Source: JAEINY01 sp942490535 | GTDB taxonomy: Bacteria; Bacteroidota; Bacteroidia; Bacteroidales; Marinilabiliaceae | Reading direction: 5' to 3' | Assembly: GCA_942490535.1 (NCBI GenBank) | Contig: CALNXQ010000002.1 | Coordinates: forward strand, 310,001 to 374,000 | Length of the DNA stretch: 64,000 bases | Shown here: one piece after another, positions 26,239-35,855 of the stretch | Position numbering within the stretch: position 1 is the first letter of the stretch | How the letters are laid out: every line of letters begins with the position of its first letter | The notes under the pieces: model-generated | Databases searched by the model: none | What the model was told of the DNA's origin: nothing | Seen by the model: only the letters and a program-made list of their open reading frames with translations | Made by a program: the position numbers and the translations under genes

Positions 26239-26655
26239 ATGAATATAGACCATATTGGAATTGTAGTAAAATCTTTAGATCAAGGAATTAAGCAATGGAT
26301 AAAATCATTTGGGTATCATCAAGCTACCCAGCGAGTGCTTAACACCAAACAAAAAGTGAATGTCGTATTTTTGGAAAAAAAAGATTCTTTGACAATAAAA
26401 CTAATAGAACCAGAAAATGAAGACTCTCCTATCTACCCAATTGCAAAAAAAGGGGGGGGGTTACATCACATTTGCTTTATGGTTGATGATTTAGAAAAAA
26501 ACATAAATCATCTGAAAGAAAATGGTTTGTTTGTTTTAACGCCCCCTCAACCGGGAGAAGCATTTAACAATGAAAACATTGCGTTTTTATTAGCCCAAAA
26601 TAACTTAAACATTGAATTAATTGCTACTCTTGAAAAAGCAAATAGATTACAATAA
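26239..26655 (+). CDS. VOC family protein (methylmalonyl-CoA epimerase/glyoxalase-like)
   Basis: A 138-residue protein of the vicinal oxygen chelate superfamily. MNIDHIGIVVKSLDQ at the start carries the first metal-ligand His (H5). GGLHHICFMVDDLEKN is the second half-module with His ligands, and NIELIAT contributes the final Glu. The fold and sequence resemble methylmalonyl-CoA epimerases, but members also occur in polysaccharide clusters, and the WbqC gene next door fits that context. The ATG at 26239 is preferred over the upstream TTG (26221) because the family begins right at the first beta strand. The gene contains A7 followed by G9 (26445-26460, coding KKGGG), a tract prone to slippage. 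Confidence 0.82.
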   Translation: MNIDHIGIVVKSLDQGIKQWIKSFGYHQATQRVLNTKQKVNVVFLEKKDSLTIKLIEPENEDSPIYPIAKKGGGLHHICFMVDDLEKNINHLKENGLFVLTPPQPGEAFNNENIAFLLAQNNLNIELIATLEKANRLQ

Positions 26656-26800
26656 AACAACAACCCTTCTTTTCCAGCAATCACTTATCATTTTCAAAAT
26701 CACATCATTGTTTTATTAACTCTCATTTATTGCTATATTTAAATTAACAAGGTTTGTAAAATACACTGATTTGTAACGTTCACAATTTGATTATTAGCGT

Positions 26801-27523
26801 ATGAAAAAAATAGCCATCCTCCAATCCAACTATATTCCCTGGAAAGGATATTTCGACATGATGAATATGGTAGACACGTTTGTAATCTATGACGACATGC
26901 AATACACGCGTCGGGATTGGCGAAACAGAAATTTGATTAAAACCCCCAATGGTTTAAAATGGTTATCTATTCCTGTCGATGTCAAAGGAAAATTCCAACA
27001 ACGTATTGATGAAACACAAGTAAATGACCTAAACTGGAATAAAAGCCATTGGCTCACATTAAAAAATGTGTACGCTAAAGCACCCCATTTTAAGGATTAC
27101 AAAACTTTTTTTGAGGAGCTATATCTCAACACAACATCCACTAATCTTTCGGAAATAAATTATCGTTTTCTTACGGCTATTAACCAACTTTTGGGTATAA
27201 AAACGGAACTTATACAGAGCACAACCCTTGACACTGAGGGCAAAAAAACAGATCGCCTGCTCAACATCTGTGAGCACTTGGGTGCAAACTACTATTTATC
27301 AGGACCTGCAGCTAAAGATTATCTCATTGAGGAAAAATTTGAAGAAAAAAACATTCGGGTGGAATGGATGAATTACAGTGGTTATAAGGAATACCCACAG
27401 CTTCATCCACCTTTTGAGCATGGCGTTACCATTCTGGATCTGATCTTTAATACCGGACCGGATGCCGTTCAGTATATGAAATCGTTTGATAAAAAGTCAA
27501 TTGCTCCGCCATTGCCATTATAG
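26801..27523 (+). CDS. WbqC family protein
   Basis: A 240-residue cytoplasmic protein that matches WbqC (PF08889) along its length. It starts KKIAILQSNYIPWKGYFDMM, followed by FVIYDDMQYTRRDWRNRN, and has the conserved YLSGPAAKDYL and LDLIFNTGP near the C-terminus. WbqC proteins occur in O-antigen and capsule loci and are often linked to amino-sugar modification, but their reaction is not established. It lies 145 nt after the VOC gene on the same strand; the two may be co-transcribed. Confidence 0.9.
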   Translation: MKKIAILQSNYIPWKGYFDMMNMVDTFVIYDDMQYTRRDWRNRNLIKTPNGLKWLSIPVDVKGKFQQRIDETQVNDLNWNKSHWLTLKNVYAKAPHFKDYKTFFEELYLNTTSTNLSEINYRFLTAINQLLGIKTELIQSTTLDTEGKKTDRLLNICEHLGANYYLSGPAAKDYLIEEKFEEKNIRVEWMNYSGYKEYPQLHPPFEHGVTILDLIFNTGPDAVQYMKSFDKKSIAPPLPL

Positions 27524-27786
27524 TTTCCACGAATTGGTTTTCTTAGCGAGCTGCCCACGCATGTCCCTAACCACAAATTGCACGAATTAACACAAATTGG
27601 TTTTCCTACAGAAAACCTAAAATCTGCATAATGGGTGGTCGAGAAAAAACATATATACAACGTGAAAGAATAATTGCAATTAATTGATTATTAGATTCAA
27701 TAAACACCAATTCTTTTCATGCCGCTAAACATCTTTCAGTTAGTAATGACCTAAATATTCAACTTCAGGCACAAGTTATTTTTGCA
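27524..27786. other. Intergenic with short direct repeats
   Basis: CACGAATTGGTTTTC (27528-27542) and CACAAATTGGTTTTC (27591-27605) form a direct repeat about 63 nt apart, with GCACGAATTAACACAAATT between. No gene and no clear terminator are seen between the convergent WbqC and pectate-lyase-like genes. Confidence 0.4.
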
Positions 27787-29064
27787 TTATTCAGTTACAG
27801 AGCTCAATTTATCCGATTTCAATAAAAGCTGATTCAACCAATCCTCAATATTTGTGAATCCATTTTGATCTGCATCACCATGAAGATCATCCAACAATTT
27901 AATAGTGTGCTGATTTGTTTCCCTGGGCCAGCCTCCCACATCCAATGGATTTCCAATTCTCTTTCCGGTTTTATTACATACTTCATAAATAATACGTTGA
28001 TCGATGGCATCCCGATTTCCCGGCTGTGCCCCACAATTCTCCAACAAATGAGTCTGCAAGTGATTCATGGCGACTAAAGACAAAGGCGGCATTTCAATGG
28101 GTTGATCAAAGGTCGCAATTGCCAGTTTGCCGGGGTTATGAATTTGACGCATTCCCCATTGGTCTCCTCCATCTGGTAAGTTATCTGTTTTATTACCTTT
28201 TAAATACAACCTACTTCCCGCATGAATATCAGAACTGATGGAGATAATATACTCATTTCGGTTCTTCAATCCCGGCACATAATAATTATTTATGGCCAGT
28301 GCTTTTAATGGTAATCCTTTGGGGCCCCGAGAACCAAAATAAAGAACATGCGTATCACTATTATAGACCAAATTATTGGCAATCAATGCTTCTTGTGAAT
28401 CCCCCCGAACAAGCGGATTACGATCCGCATTATGTACAAACAGGTTTTTGATGATACTAATTTGCCCCGTATTCATGGCCAACAAACCACACGAGTGATT
28501 CATATAAGTTAATCCTTCACTGATGATACAATTGCTGATGGTAATCCCCCTGCCTCCATTAAGTATCCCGATGTTCTCATCAGTTGCCCAGGAGATGCTG
28601 CAATGATCGATTACAATATTGTATAATTTCGTGGAATCATCGGCAATGTTAATCCCATCAATCTGTTCACCTGATGCGATTCCCGGCCTGATTTTAAGTC
28701 CCTGAACCAATACATCATGCGTAGATATGCCTAAGGAATAATTTTTTAGGGTAATCCCAGGATAAGGGGCCGTTTGCCCGGCAATAAATACATAAGGACT
28801 ATATACTCGAAGTGTCTGTTTTAGTTCAATCACACCACTCACCTCAAACACGATAATACGTGGGACCTTTTTATATATGGCCGCGCGCAGAGAACCAGGG
28901 CCACCATCTCTTAAATTAGTGACTTTGATGATAATTGGTAAGGTATCTCCGGCATATGCCCCTCTGGAAGAAGAGCCAAAACCCTCAGCGCCTGGAAACA
29001 TATTCTGAGCTTCAATAGAAATGCTTATCAGAATCAATACGGATATAAAAAACGATCTAATCAT
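27787..29064 (-). CDS. Secreted pectate-lyase-like protein (PL1-type beta-helix)
   Basis: A 425-residue protein with a signal peptide (about residues 1-19, ending SIEAQ). The mature start MFPGAEGFGSSSRGAYAG and the VTNLRDGGPGSLRAAI motif are typical of Bacteroidota PL1-family pectate lyases. A right-handed parallel beta-helix follows, with IDHCSISWATDENIGI at the expected active-site face and a C-terminal Ca-binding-like GDADQNGFTNIEDWLN. It is transcribed on the same strand as, and 80 nt after, the GINT1-like gene. In a polysaccharide locus such an enzyme may trim or degrade the locus's own uronic-acid-containing polymer, not plant pectin (inference). Confidence 0.85.
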   Translation of the reverse strand: MIRSFFISVLILISISIEAQNMFPGAEGFGSSSRGAYAGDTLPIIIKVTNLRDGGPGSLRAAIYKKVPRIIVFEVSGVIELKQTLRVYSPYVFIAGQTAPYPGITLKNYSLGISTHDVLVQGLKIRPGIASGEQIDGINIADDSTKLYNIVIDHCSISWATDENIGILNGGRGITISNCIISEGLTYMNHSCGLLAMNTGQISIIKNLFVHNADRNPLVRGDSQEALIANNLVYNSDTHVLYFGSRGPKGLPLKALAINNYYVPGLKNRNEYIISISSDIHAGSRLYLKGNKTDNLPDGGDQWGMRQIHNPGKLAIATFDQPIEMPPLSLVAMNHLQTHLLENCGAQPGNRDAIDQRIIYEVCNKTGKRIGNPLDVGGWPRETNQHTIKLLDDLHGDADQNGFTNIEDWLNQLLLKSDKLSSVTE

Positions 29065-29144
29065 AGCTCTCTATTTTAAGTTGCAACTTAAATCAACACA
29101 TACATCAATAAACAAGAACCTTGCAAAACCCAGCCCTTGAACCA

Positions 29145-30767
29145 TTAATCCTGAAATTTTGCCTTCATCATATAGGTAGCAAACACTTTCTTTTTTTTTA
29201 AACTCCATTTACGAAACAGGGCATCCACAACCAACAAGGTTTCATTGGCATTGTAGGTGTGTATGCCAGTCACATCGGTTCGACTGTGCAATGTTATTTC
29301 CTCGGACACCTGCTCTTCATAGTGCGTCGCTGACAATTGCAATATTTCATTCATAATCAACTTATGTCCATAGCGCTCCAAGCAATTTTGTGATGGTCGA
29401 TACATTTTTCCATTTCGGAAGAATATTTTTCCGGCTGGCCGCGCTGATCGGGAATCAGTGACAACTGGATTTTGTGGATGTGACTTCCATTGATCTTCAA
29501 TGAGGTCTTTGGCATAAAACAAGAATAATTGATCGAAGGAAGAAGCGCCCTCTCCTTTTTTGATCACCGTAAAAATCCACCAGTTTGCATTGTAATAAAA
29601 TGGAGTGGTATCATAAGCCTGCACATCCACCCTCAAATTCTTAATCCACTGCCACTTATAAGGAAAATGATCAGCTTTATACAACCGGATACACTTTCCC
29701 TGAGCCGATTCCGGTATCATAAACCATTGACCTTCTTTTTCAAAAACAAAGGGATAGGATAAATGATAGGATTCGGATAGAATGGATTCAATCCTCTGAA
29801 AGCCTCCATTCACATCCAATTGAGCCACCACAATGGTCCCTTTTTGCTTTTGTTCATTTAGCTCTTCAAGAAATAAATAGTGTTGATCTTTATGCTGCAC
29901 TAAAAAAGGATCAGCCCATCCATTTTCTGCATCTGGAAAGGCCATCTGGTAGTTTTGATGGGTTTGAAAAATCTGATTTTCATCTGTCTTCTTTTGCAAA
30001 ACTACCCCCCATTTCTTAATATAGAAGGCCGAAAATAACTTTGGCACCCCTTTCCAGACTAATCGATTAGTAACATGGCTTCCCCACCAAAAAAACACAT
30101 ACCCCGAAAAGGACAAATAGTGGGAGCGAAGTGCTGTTGAATGAATTTTGTTTACTTTTTCCACGCCACCAGAAAGTGCCCACAGCCAATAATTAATATT
30201 CTCAACTAAATTATGATTAAATGTTTGAAAGAAATGCTCATAGATCACTTGATGACCACTTTGAGAAATACAGCCAATCTGATATGGTTTTCTTTGTATC
30301 AAATAATGCAGGACAAACTGAAGGCACCCATAAATTCCTCCTTCACCCAGACCCTGGTTGAGCCACACCACTTTTTGATAGAAATACTGATTTATTAGTG
30401 CCTTACCCGAAAGCATATAGGGCAATTCTGTTTCTTCTACTTCACACAAATCATCAATCAAATACAAATCAACTTCTTTTTCGTTCAAACGGGATTGAAC
30501 TTGCCTGGTTTGGAAAGCGTGAAAACTAAATCCAAATAAAAACCTCTCGACCAGAAGAGGTAAAAAATTAAGTAGTAGGATCAGCCTGCATTTAAATCCG
30601 TAACTCCGCTTTTTGCTGCCATTTAATACATACACAACAGGGATTTCTCCTTTATCACGCACAATAGTTATAAAATGATCAATGACATGCAGCCACCATT
30701 TGGGAACTACTTGCTGTTCCACGATTAAAATGCGACGTAACGGATCATTATTTAAGCGCTTATCCAT
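29145..30767 (-). CDS. GINT1-like protein with N-terminal formyltransferase-like extension
   Basis: A 540-residue cytoplasmic protein. The N-terminal ~250 residues resemble a Rossmann-type domain as found in proteins annotated as formyltransferase-like in these clusters (weak call). The C-terminal ~280 residues match the GINT1 N-terminal family: GWADPFLVQHKDQHYLFLEE, HLSYPFVFEKEGQWFMIPES, TPFYYNANWWIFTV, HPQNPVVTDSRSARPAGKI and YRPSQNCLERYG. It closely resembles the protein at 38445-40028. Its start lies 3 nt after the GT4 stop, so the two are coupled. It may transfer or modify a sugar or an acyl-like group on the repeat unit; the reaction is unknown. Confidence 0.78.
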   Translation of the reverse strand: MDKRLNNDPLRRILIVEQQVVPKWWLHVIDHFITIVRDKGEIPVVYVLNGSKKRSYGFKCRLILLLNFLPLLVERFLFGFSFHAFQTRQVQSRLNEKEVDLYLIDDLCEVEETELPYMLSGKALINQYFYQKVVWLNQGLGEGGIYGCLQFVLHYLIQRKPYQIGCISQSGHQVIYEHFFQTFNHNLVENINYWLWALSGGVEKVNKIHSTALRSHYLSFSGYVFFWWGSHVTNRLVWKGVPKLFSAFYIKKWGVVLQKKTDENQIFQTHQNYQMAFPDAENGWADPFLVQHKDQHYLFLEELNEQKQKGTIVVAQLDVNGGFQRIESILSESYHLSYPFVFEKEGQWFMIPESAQGKCIRLYKADHFPYKWQWIKNLRVDVQAYDTTPFYYNANWWIFTVIKKGEGASSFDQLFLFYAKDLIEDQWKSHPQNPVVTDSRSARPAGKIFFRNGKMYRPSQNCLERYGHKLIMNEILQLSATHYEEQVSEEITLHSRTDVTGIHTYNANETLLVVDALFRKWSLKKKKVFATYMMKAKFQD

Positions 30768-30770
30768 ACT

Positions 30771-31859
30771 CTAATTAACTAATTGCTCATATATCTCCAG
30801 ATAATGATCTGTCATTTTATCAATGGTAAATTTATCAAGGATAATTTGTTTTCCCATTTTCCCCATTTGACAGGCCTTTTCTCCATCAGAGATCAATTCA
30901 TTGATACGACTGGCCATGGCTTCCTCATCACCCACTCCAACTAAATAACCCGATGAATCAGCTGCCACTAATTCACGATTACCCGGCACATCTGATACCA
31001 CAACGGGTTTTTCAAAAGCCATGTATTCCATGATGGAGTTTGAAATACCTTCGGCAAATGTTGCTAAAACACCCACATCAAAGATTTGTATAAACCGATC
31101 CACTCCTTGCCTGTTCCCTGTGAAGCGGAAATACCTTTTCAATTGCTCGGGAATCAGGGCTTCTACTTTCTCACGATCCTGTCCATCGCCAATAACCAAG
31201 AAATAAACATCTGATCGGTCCTTAAGGACCTTCAGCGCAGCTTTAATATAGGTAGGAAAATCCTTCCGGTTATTAATACTAGCCACCATGCCCACAATAC
31301 GAGTATCAGGGGAATGTGGTAAATTCAATTCCTCAAATACATCGGGCTTATTAATGGGGACCGATAATCGATTTAAATTAAATCCATTTGAAATTACGAC
31401 CCCTTTCTTTAAAGGTACTCCATAAGCCTCTAAGCCAATTTTAGAATTGGACACAATCACAGAAGAGCATGGAAAAGAAAACTTAGATCGATACCAGTCA
31501 TTGGTAAATGGGATACATTTAGAATTGGCGATCATCCCGTTCACAAACTTCAAACGACAACCAACAGCCACAAAAACCGCCATGACGGATGGCACACCAC
31601 CCCAGGAATGTATCAAATCTGGTTGCAGGCGTCGGCAGATACCAAACAACTTGAAATACACAAAAACATCCTTCTGAAAACGCTTCTTTAATACAATTAG
31701 TTCAACTGGTAATTCATAAATCTCCTTATAATGAATGGCATCTCTAAACAGAACAAGGATAACTGTATGATTTCGCTCCACTAGTCCCTTGATGAACTCC
31801 AGCATGCGACGTTCCCGCCCACCGGCTACCAAATTATCTGCTACAAGTAAAAGTTTCAT
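30771..31859 (-). CDS. Glycosyltransferase family 4
   Basis: A 362-residue GT-B enzyme. The N-terminal domain starts MKLLLVADNLVAGGRERRMLEF with the Gly-rich acceptor loop. The C-terminal domain has RIVGMVASINNRKDFPTYI and FAEGISNSIMEYMAFEKPVVVSDVPGNREL, which includes the EGxSxxxxEyMA block that binds the nucleotide sugar. It lies in a minus-strand operon after the hexapeptide transferase gene (50 nt gap) and directly before the GINT1-like gene (3 nt). Retaining mechanism by family; sugar unknown. Confidence 0.93.
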   Translation of the reverse strand: MKLLLVADNLVAGGRERRMLEFIKGLVERNHTVILVLFRDAIHYKEIYELPVELIVLKKRFQKDVFVYFKLFGICRRLQPDLIHSWGGVPSVMAVFVAVGCRLKFVNGMIANSKCIPFTNDWYRSKFSFPCSSVIVSNSKIGLEAYGVPLKKGVVISNGFNLNRLSVPINKPDVFEELNLPHSPDTRIVGMVASINNRKDFPTYIKAALKVLKDRSDVYFLVIGDGQDREKVEALIPEQLKRYFRFTGNRQGVDRFIQIFDVGVLATFAEGISNSIMEYMAFEKPVVVSDVPGNRELVAADSSGYLVGVGDEEAMASRINELISDGEKACQMGKMGKQIILDKFTIDKMTDHYLEIYEQLVN

Positions 31860-31909
31860 AAATTTTGATTATTCACCTGACTAAAATTCAAAGCCACCCC
31901 CAAAAAAAA

Positions 31910-32491
31910 TTAATTAATTTCTGTTTCCGAAACTGTCTTCACCGGCTCCCTGACCGATTTTTTTTCATTAAAATAGCGATCCAAAAGGAGATTTTTCTTT
32001 TTTCGATTACTCAAGTGCTTTGTATTAAATTTGGAGGGACTCATCATATATAATCTTTTTTGCATACGCGTATCCAAAACGCGCTTGGCGGGATTCCCAA
32101 TTATTAATGAATTATCAGGAAAGCGTCCTTTCACAACTGCTCCTGCTGCCACAATACAGTTTTCACCAATTTGAGTATTGGGCAATAAAATGGCATTCAT
32201 CCCAATGCATGAATTATTGCCAATTCTAATGGGACCAAAAATATCTAAATCCGGATATTCTTGTCGGAATAACCAAACGGCTCCATCATGGGTGATAAAA
32301 CGCACCCCACTTGAAACCGTCACATGATTACCCATTTCAATCAGGTAAGGCTCTGTGGAGAAATCCGCATAAAAAATAAGGCAGTTTTCACCAATCTTGA
32401 CGCCCATGAGCCGAAGTAAATAAATCCGGGCTCTTCCATAAGCCACCCGAATCAATACCCTGTATGAAAAATTCAATAACTTACGAATCAT
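31910..32491 (-). CDS. Hexapeptide-repeat O-acetyltransferase (LbH family)
   Basis: A 193-residue protein with an N-terminal basic amphipathic helix and a left-handed beta-helix of hexapeptide repeats (IGENCLIF, IGNNSCIGMNAILLPNTQIGENCIVAAGAVV), ending PDNSLIIGNPAKRV. This is the pattern of CatB/NodL-like acetyl-CoA-dependent transferases. The catalytic-type His is in FITHDGAVW at about residue 71. It starts 2 nt after the stop of the SGNH lipoprotein gene. The last ~45 residues are a Lys-rich tail not needed for the fold. Likely acetylates a sugar of the repeat unit. Confidence 0.87.
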   Translation of the reverse strand: MIRKLLNFSYRVLIRVAYGRARIYLLRLMGVKIGENCLIFYADFSTEPYLIEMGNHVTVSSGVRFITHDGAVWLFRQEYPDLDIFGPIRIGNNSCIGMNAILLPNTQIGENCIVAAGAVVKGRFPDNSLIIGNPAKRVLDTRMQKRLYMMSPSKFNTKHLSNRKKKNLLLDRYFNEKKSVREPVKTVSETEIN

Positions 32492-32493
32492 AA

Positions 32494-33318
32494 TCAGTCA
32501 TTTTCAATAACATCTACTATGCACTGACAAAACAGCGGAAAAGCTTTTTGAGCTAACTGTGAATTGGGATGTGAATCCTGTTCACCAACCGCATATTCCG
32601 GCTTGAGATACAGTCCACCTTCTGTTTCCAAAGAATAGAAATCCCATATAAATACATTATCATCTGGGCGATCCCACTCATTCACCACCCACTGTTGAAA
32701 TGCCAGAGTATTTTGAGCCCATTCTTCTTGTGTTTTACGTTGCGTTAAGGCCGCAGGGGTCCAGAGAATAAACCGCGTCTTTGGATACTTCTGAAACTCT
32801 TCATACAAGGCCTCGTACTGCAATCTGTAATTGTTTAATGTTTTAGTTTGCGAATTGACATCCCCCCCTTCACCATTTTCAATTTTACTCACAGGAAAGC
32901 AATGCTTCAATATAATCACATCAAAATCCTTTGTCAAAGTTTTCAGAGTAGGCTCTTCCTGAAAATGATCCAAATGGCCATTCTTCACCCAAATATTATA
33001 ATAATCATAGGGATAATTTCGCCAACCGTATGGCTCCTTTTTGGGGAAGACCTGTTCAGAAATTAAATAATTAACATCATGTTGTCTATTGTAATTCTCA
33101 AACCACTTCTCCACAGCGGACTTCATCCCCAATTTACCTTTCACTTTTGTCATCAACGAATTACCACCCTGCCAAATGACTTTTCCTGTGCTGTGATGTA
33201 AAAATACAATACGAACCTCTTTTTTATCCTTACCCATGTCTGAAGATTTTGTACTACATGATGAAAACAAAATCCAAATACCTATTAGCGATAGGCCAAC
33301 AAATTGTTTCATAGTCAA
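32494..33318 (-). CDS. SGNH-like lipoprotein
   Basis: A 274-residue protein with a lipoprotein signal (LFSSC, Cys at about residue 21). Its SGNH-like elements are VFLHHSTGKVIW in place of block I, a central VIILKHCFPVS, and a C-terminal DSHPNSQLAQKAFP in which Asp and His would complete a triad. The Ser-Thr-Gly arrangement after HH is unlike classic GDSL motifs, so catalysis is uncertain. It is the first gene of the minus-strand operon ending at the pectate-lyase-like gene and overlaps nothing upstream. It may modify glycan acyl groups at the cell surface. Confidence 0.65.
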   Translation of the reverse strand: MTMKQFVGLSLIGIWILFSSCSTKSSDMGKDKKEVRIVFLHHSTGKVIWQGGNSLMTKVKGKLGMKSAVEKWFENYNRQHDVNYLISEQVFPKKEPYGWRNYPYDYYNIWVKNGHLDHFQEEPTLKTLTKDFDVIILKHCFPVSKIENGEGGDVNSQTKTLNNYRLQYEALYEEFQKYPKTRFILWTPAALTQRKTQEEWAQNTLAFQQWVVNEWDRPDDNVFIWDFYSLETEGGLYLKPEYAVGEQDSHPNSQLAQKAFPLFCQCIVDVIEND

Positions 33319-33583
33319 ATTATTTTAAATCCATCTGCCGACTAACAGTCTAATGCGATTGGCACAATCGTAGTCGATCATGCTATAGCAAATAATAACC
33401 GCGATTATTAATCGAACGGGAACTTTGCCTACAATGGTTGATTTTCCATCTTGTAGAATTCGATAAAAAAATTACGAAAAAAATAAAACATTGACCACTC
33501 TTTTTTTACTAAAGGTCAAAAAAATGTGGCATAATAATCAATTATGTATTAGCTTACATAGAAAAGTGAGGCTGATGCATGAA

Positions 33584-34654
33584 ATGAAAACCATAGGTAT
33601 TGTAATTCGTTCGCTCAAAATTGGTGGGGCGGAAAAACAAAGTGTATTACTTGCAAAATCACTTGCCAACCATTACCGGGTGTTCCTATTTCTTCAATAC
33701 CCAATTATTGAAGCTCAATTAAATCCTTACCTTCAGCATTCAAACATCCATTTAGTTCATCTAAAAGGGCACTTTCTGAGAAAAGTACAAAGTTTGAAAT
33801 CTCAGATACGCGAAGCCAATATAACTCACTTATTTGCTTACCTGTCTAGCGACAATGTTTTAGCAGCATTAGCCGCCTTTCAGAACAAAAACTGCAAAGT
33901 ATATGGCGGTATCCGCAGCTCCCAACTACCATGGCATAAATACATGGTTCTTAAATTTCTGCATCGATCGCTACAGAATGCCACTGTTTTTAACAACCAT
34001 TCTGGTCGCGATCACTTTCTAAAAAAAGGCTTTAAACCCAATAAAAGCATTGTCATTCCCAATTGCACAGATTTTAAGGGTAGTCCCAAACAAAATGATT
34101 CGAAAAACGAGAATACTCCCATCCACATCTTGAGTGTGGGGCGCTTTGTCCCAGCTAAAGATTATCCCACGGCCATTGAAGCCATTAAACAACTGGTTAC
34201 CATTGATGCCTTGGAAAACATTAAATATACCATTGTTGGATTCGGAGAGTTGGAACTTGAGATCCGAAAGCTAATTTCATCCAACCAACTTAACAAGTAC
34301 ATTGAGGTGGTCATTAGTCCTGATAATCTCAAAGATTACTATCAAAATGCCGACATATACCTGTGTTCATCCGACTTTGAAGGCCTTTCCAACGCCATCA
34401 TGGAAGCCCTTAGTTTCCATTTACCGGTGATTGCCACCCAGGTTGGTGACAATTCGCAACTGGTCGAACACAATTCTAGCGGATATCTTATTCCCAAAGG
34501 TAATGCAGATGCCATTTCGGATGCCCTTAAAAAGTTATACCACAATAAAGAAAAAAGGCTTTCATTTGGCACCAGGGGATTTGAATTACTGCAAAAAAAA
34601 TATTCAGCCCAAACATTCACGGACCAATATATTTCATTAATTGAACAACCCTAA
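33584..34654 (+). CDS. Glycosyltransferase family 4
   Basis: A 356-residue GT-B protein. I start it at ATG 33584 (MKTIGIVIRSLKIGGAEKQSV) because the upstream extension begins at a TTG and is unlike any GT4 N-terminus. The GGAEKQS loop, ILSVGRFVPAKDYPTAI and CSSDFEGLSNAIMEALSFHLPVIAT motifs mark acceptor and nucleotide-sugar sites. It is the first gene of the plus-strand unit that continues with a second GT4 only 3 nt later. The divergent SGNH lipoprotein gene lies 265 nt upstream. Confidence 0.92.
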   Translation: MKTIGIVIRSLKIGGAEKQSVLLAKSLANHYRVFLFLQYPIIEAQLNPYLQHSNIHLVHLKGHFLRKVQSLKSQIREANITHLFAYLSSDNVLAALAAFQNKNCKVYGGIRSSQLPWHKYMVLKFLHRSLQNATVFNNHSGRDHFLKKGFKPNKSIVIPNCTDFKGSPKQNDSKNENTPIHILSVGRFVPAKDYPTAIEAIKQLVTIDALENIKYTIVGFGELELEIRKLISSNQLNKYIEVVISPDNLKDYYQNADIYLCSSDFEGLSNAIMEALSFHLPVIATQVGDNSQLVEHNSSGYLIPKGNADAISDALKKLYHNKEKRLSFGTRGFELLQKKYSAQTFTDQYISLIEQP

Positions 34655-34657
34655 GCT

Positions 34658-35779
34658 ATGAAGAAGGCCAGACTTGTTTTTTACGGAGTAAAGTATTTTC
34701 CTTCGAGAGGAGGCACTAGTCGCGTTGTGGAAAATATTATTAAAAATCTGAAGGACAAATACGACATCACCATTTTGTGCTATCGGGACAAGAAAGCACA
34801 GGATTATATGCAAGGAGTGAAAGTGATTCAATTTTCGGACTGGCCAGGAGGAAGTATTGGCACTCTTTTCTACTTTCTGAGAAGTGCCATTTATCTACTC
34901 CTGTTTAAAAAATTTGACCTGATCCATATTCACAAGATCGATGCAGCGCTGTTTATTCCCTGGTTTTACAAAAAATCAAAAGTCATTGCCACCTCTCATG
35001 AATCAGCCTACCTGAGAGATAAGTGGTCAAAAATAGAACGTCGATTTCTTCTTTTTTCAGAACGCATTTTCATCAAATCAAAAGCAACGATCACTTGTAT
35101 CTCAAATCCACTGTCAGCCACCTATCAGGAAAAATATGGCCGGAATGTCATTTACATTCCCAATGGTATCTCTATAAACGGTCAATACAAGGAAAAGGAG
35201 GCACAACAAATCCTTCAAAAATATGATCTTGTCGAAAATGAATACCTCTTTTTCGCTGCACGTCGAATCATGAAAACCAAAGGGTGTCACACGATGCTGG
35301 AAGCTTTGAACCGCATTGAATTCAAAGGAAAAATTGTCATTGCAGGCGACTTAACCCATGCGCCCGGATATGTCAAGGAATTACAATCCAAATATGCCCA
35401 TTTAAATGTCATCTATACAGGTTATATGGGTGATCTGCCGCTCTTATTAACGCTCATCAAAAAAGCACAGTATTTTATTTTTCCATCAGAAACCGAAGGC
35501 ATGTCCATCATGCTACTGGAAGCCGCTTCCACCTTAACACCTATCATTTGCAGTGACATTAAAGAAAATCGTGAAGTATTTGATGATCGGCATTTAACAT
35601 TTTTCGAGAACATGAACGCTGAAGATTTAGGTGATAAGATTAACCAGGCCAATTCTTCCGCAATTTTATTAAAAACAAAAGCTGAAGCTGCCCTAACTCA
35701 TATTAGGAGCAACTACAATTGGGAAAAAATAGCCGATAGGTACCATCAGCTCTATCAACAAGAATTACACTCAAACTAA
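34658..35779 (+). CDS. Glycosyltransferase family 4
   Basis: A 373-residue GT-B enzyme with a variant N-terminus (ARLVFYGVKYFPSRGGTSRVVE; the GGTSR loop contacts the acceptor). FFAARRIMKTKGCHTML and FPSETEGMSIMLLEAASTLTPIICSD lie in the donor domain. It starts 3 nt after the stop of the preceding GT4, so the pair is translationally linked, and is followed after 76 nt by the ATP-grasp pair. Probably adds consecutive residues to one repeat unit. Confidence 0.93.
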   Translation: MKKARLVFYGVKYFPSRGGTSRVVENIIKNLKDKYDITILCYRDKKAQDYMQGVKVIQFSDWPGGSIGTLFYFLRSAIYLLLFKKFDLIHIHKIDAALFIPWFYKKSKVIATSHESAYLRDKWSKIERRFLLFSERIFIKSKATITCISNPLSATYQEKYGRNVIYIPNGISINGQYKEKEAQQILQKYDLVENEYLFFAARRIMKTKGCHTMLEALNRIEFKGKIVIAGDLTHAPGYVKELQSKYAHLNVIYTGYMGDLPLLLTLIKKAQYFIFPSETEGMSIMLLEAASTLTPIICSDIKENREVFDDRHLTFFENMNAEDLGDKINQANSSAILLKTKAEAALTHIRSNYNWEKIADRYHQLYQQELHSN

Positions 35780-35855
35780 ATAATACGATTGGTTAAATAA
35801 GCCATCTATAAACTATTGAGAGTTTACGATTTTTTCTGAATTTAAGACTAAGACC

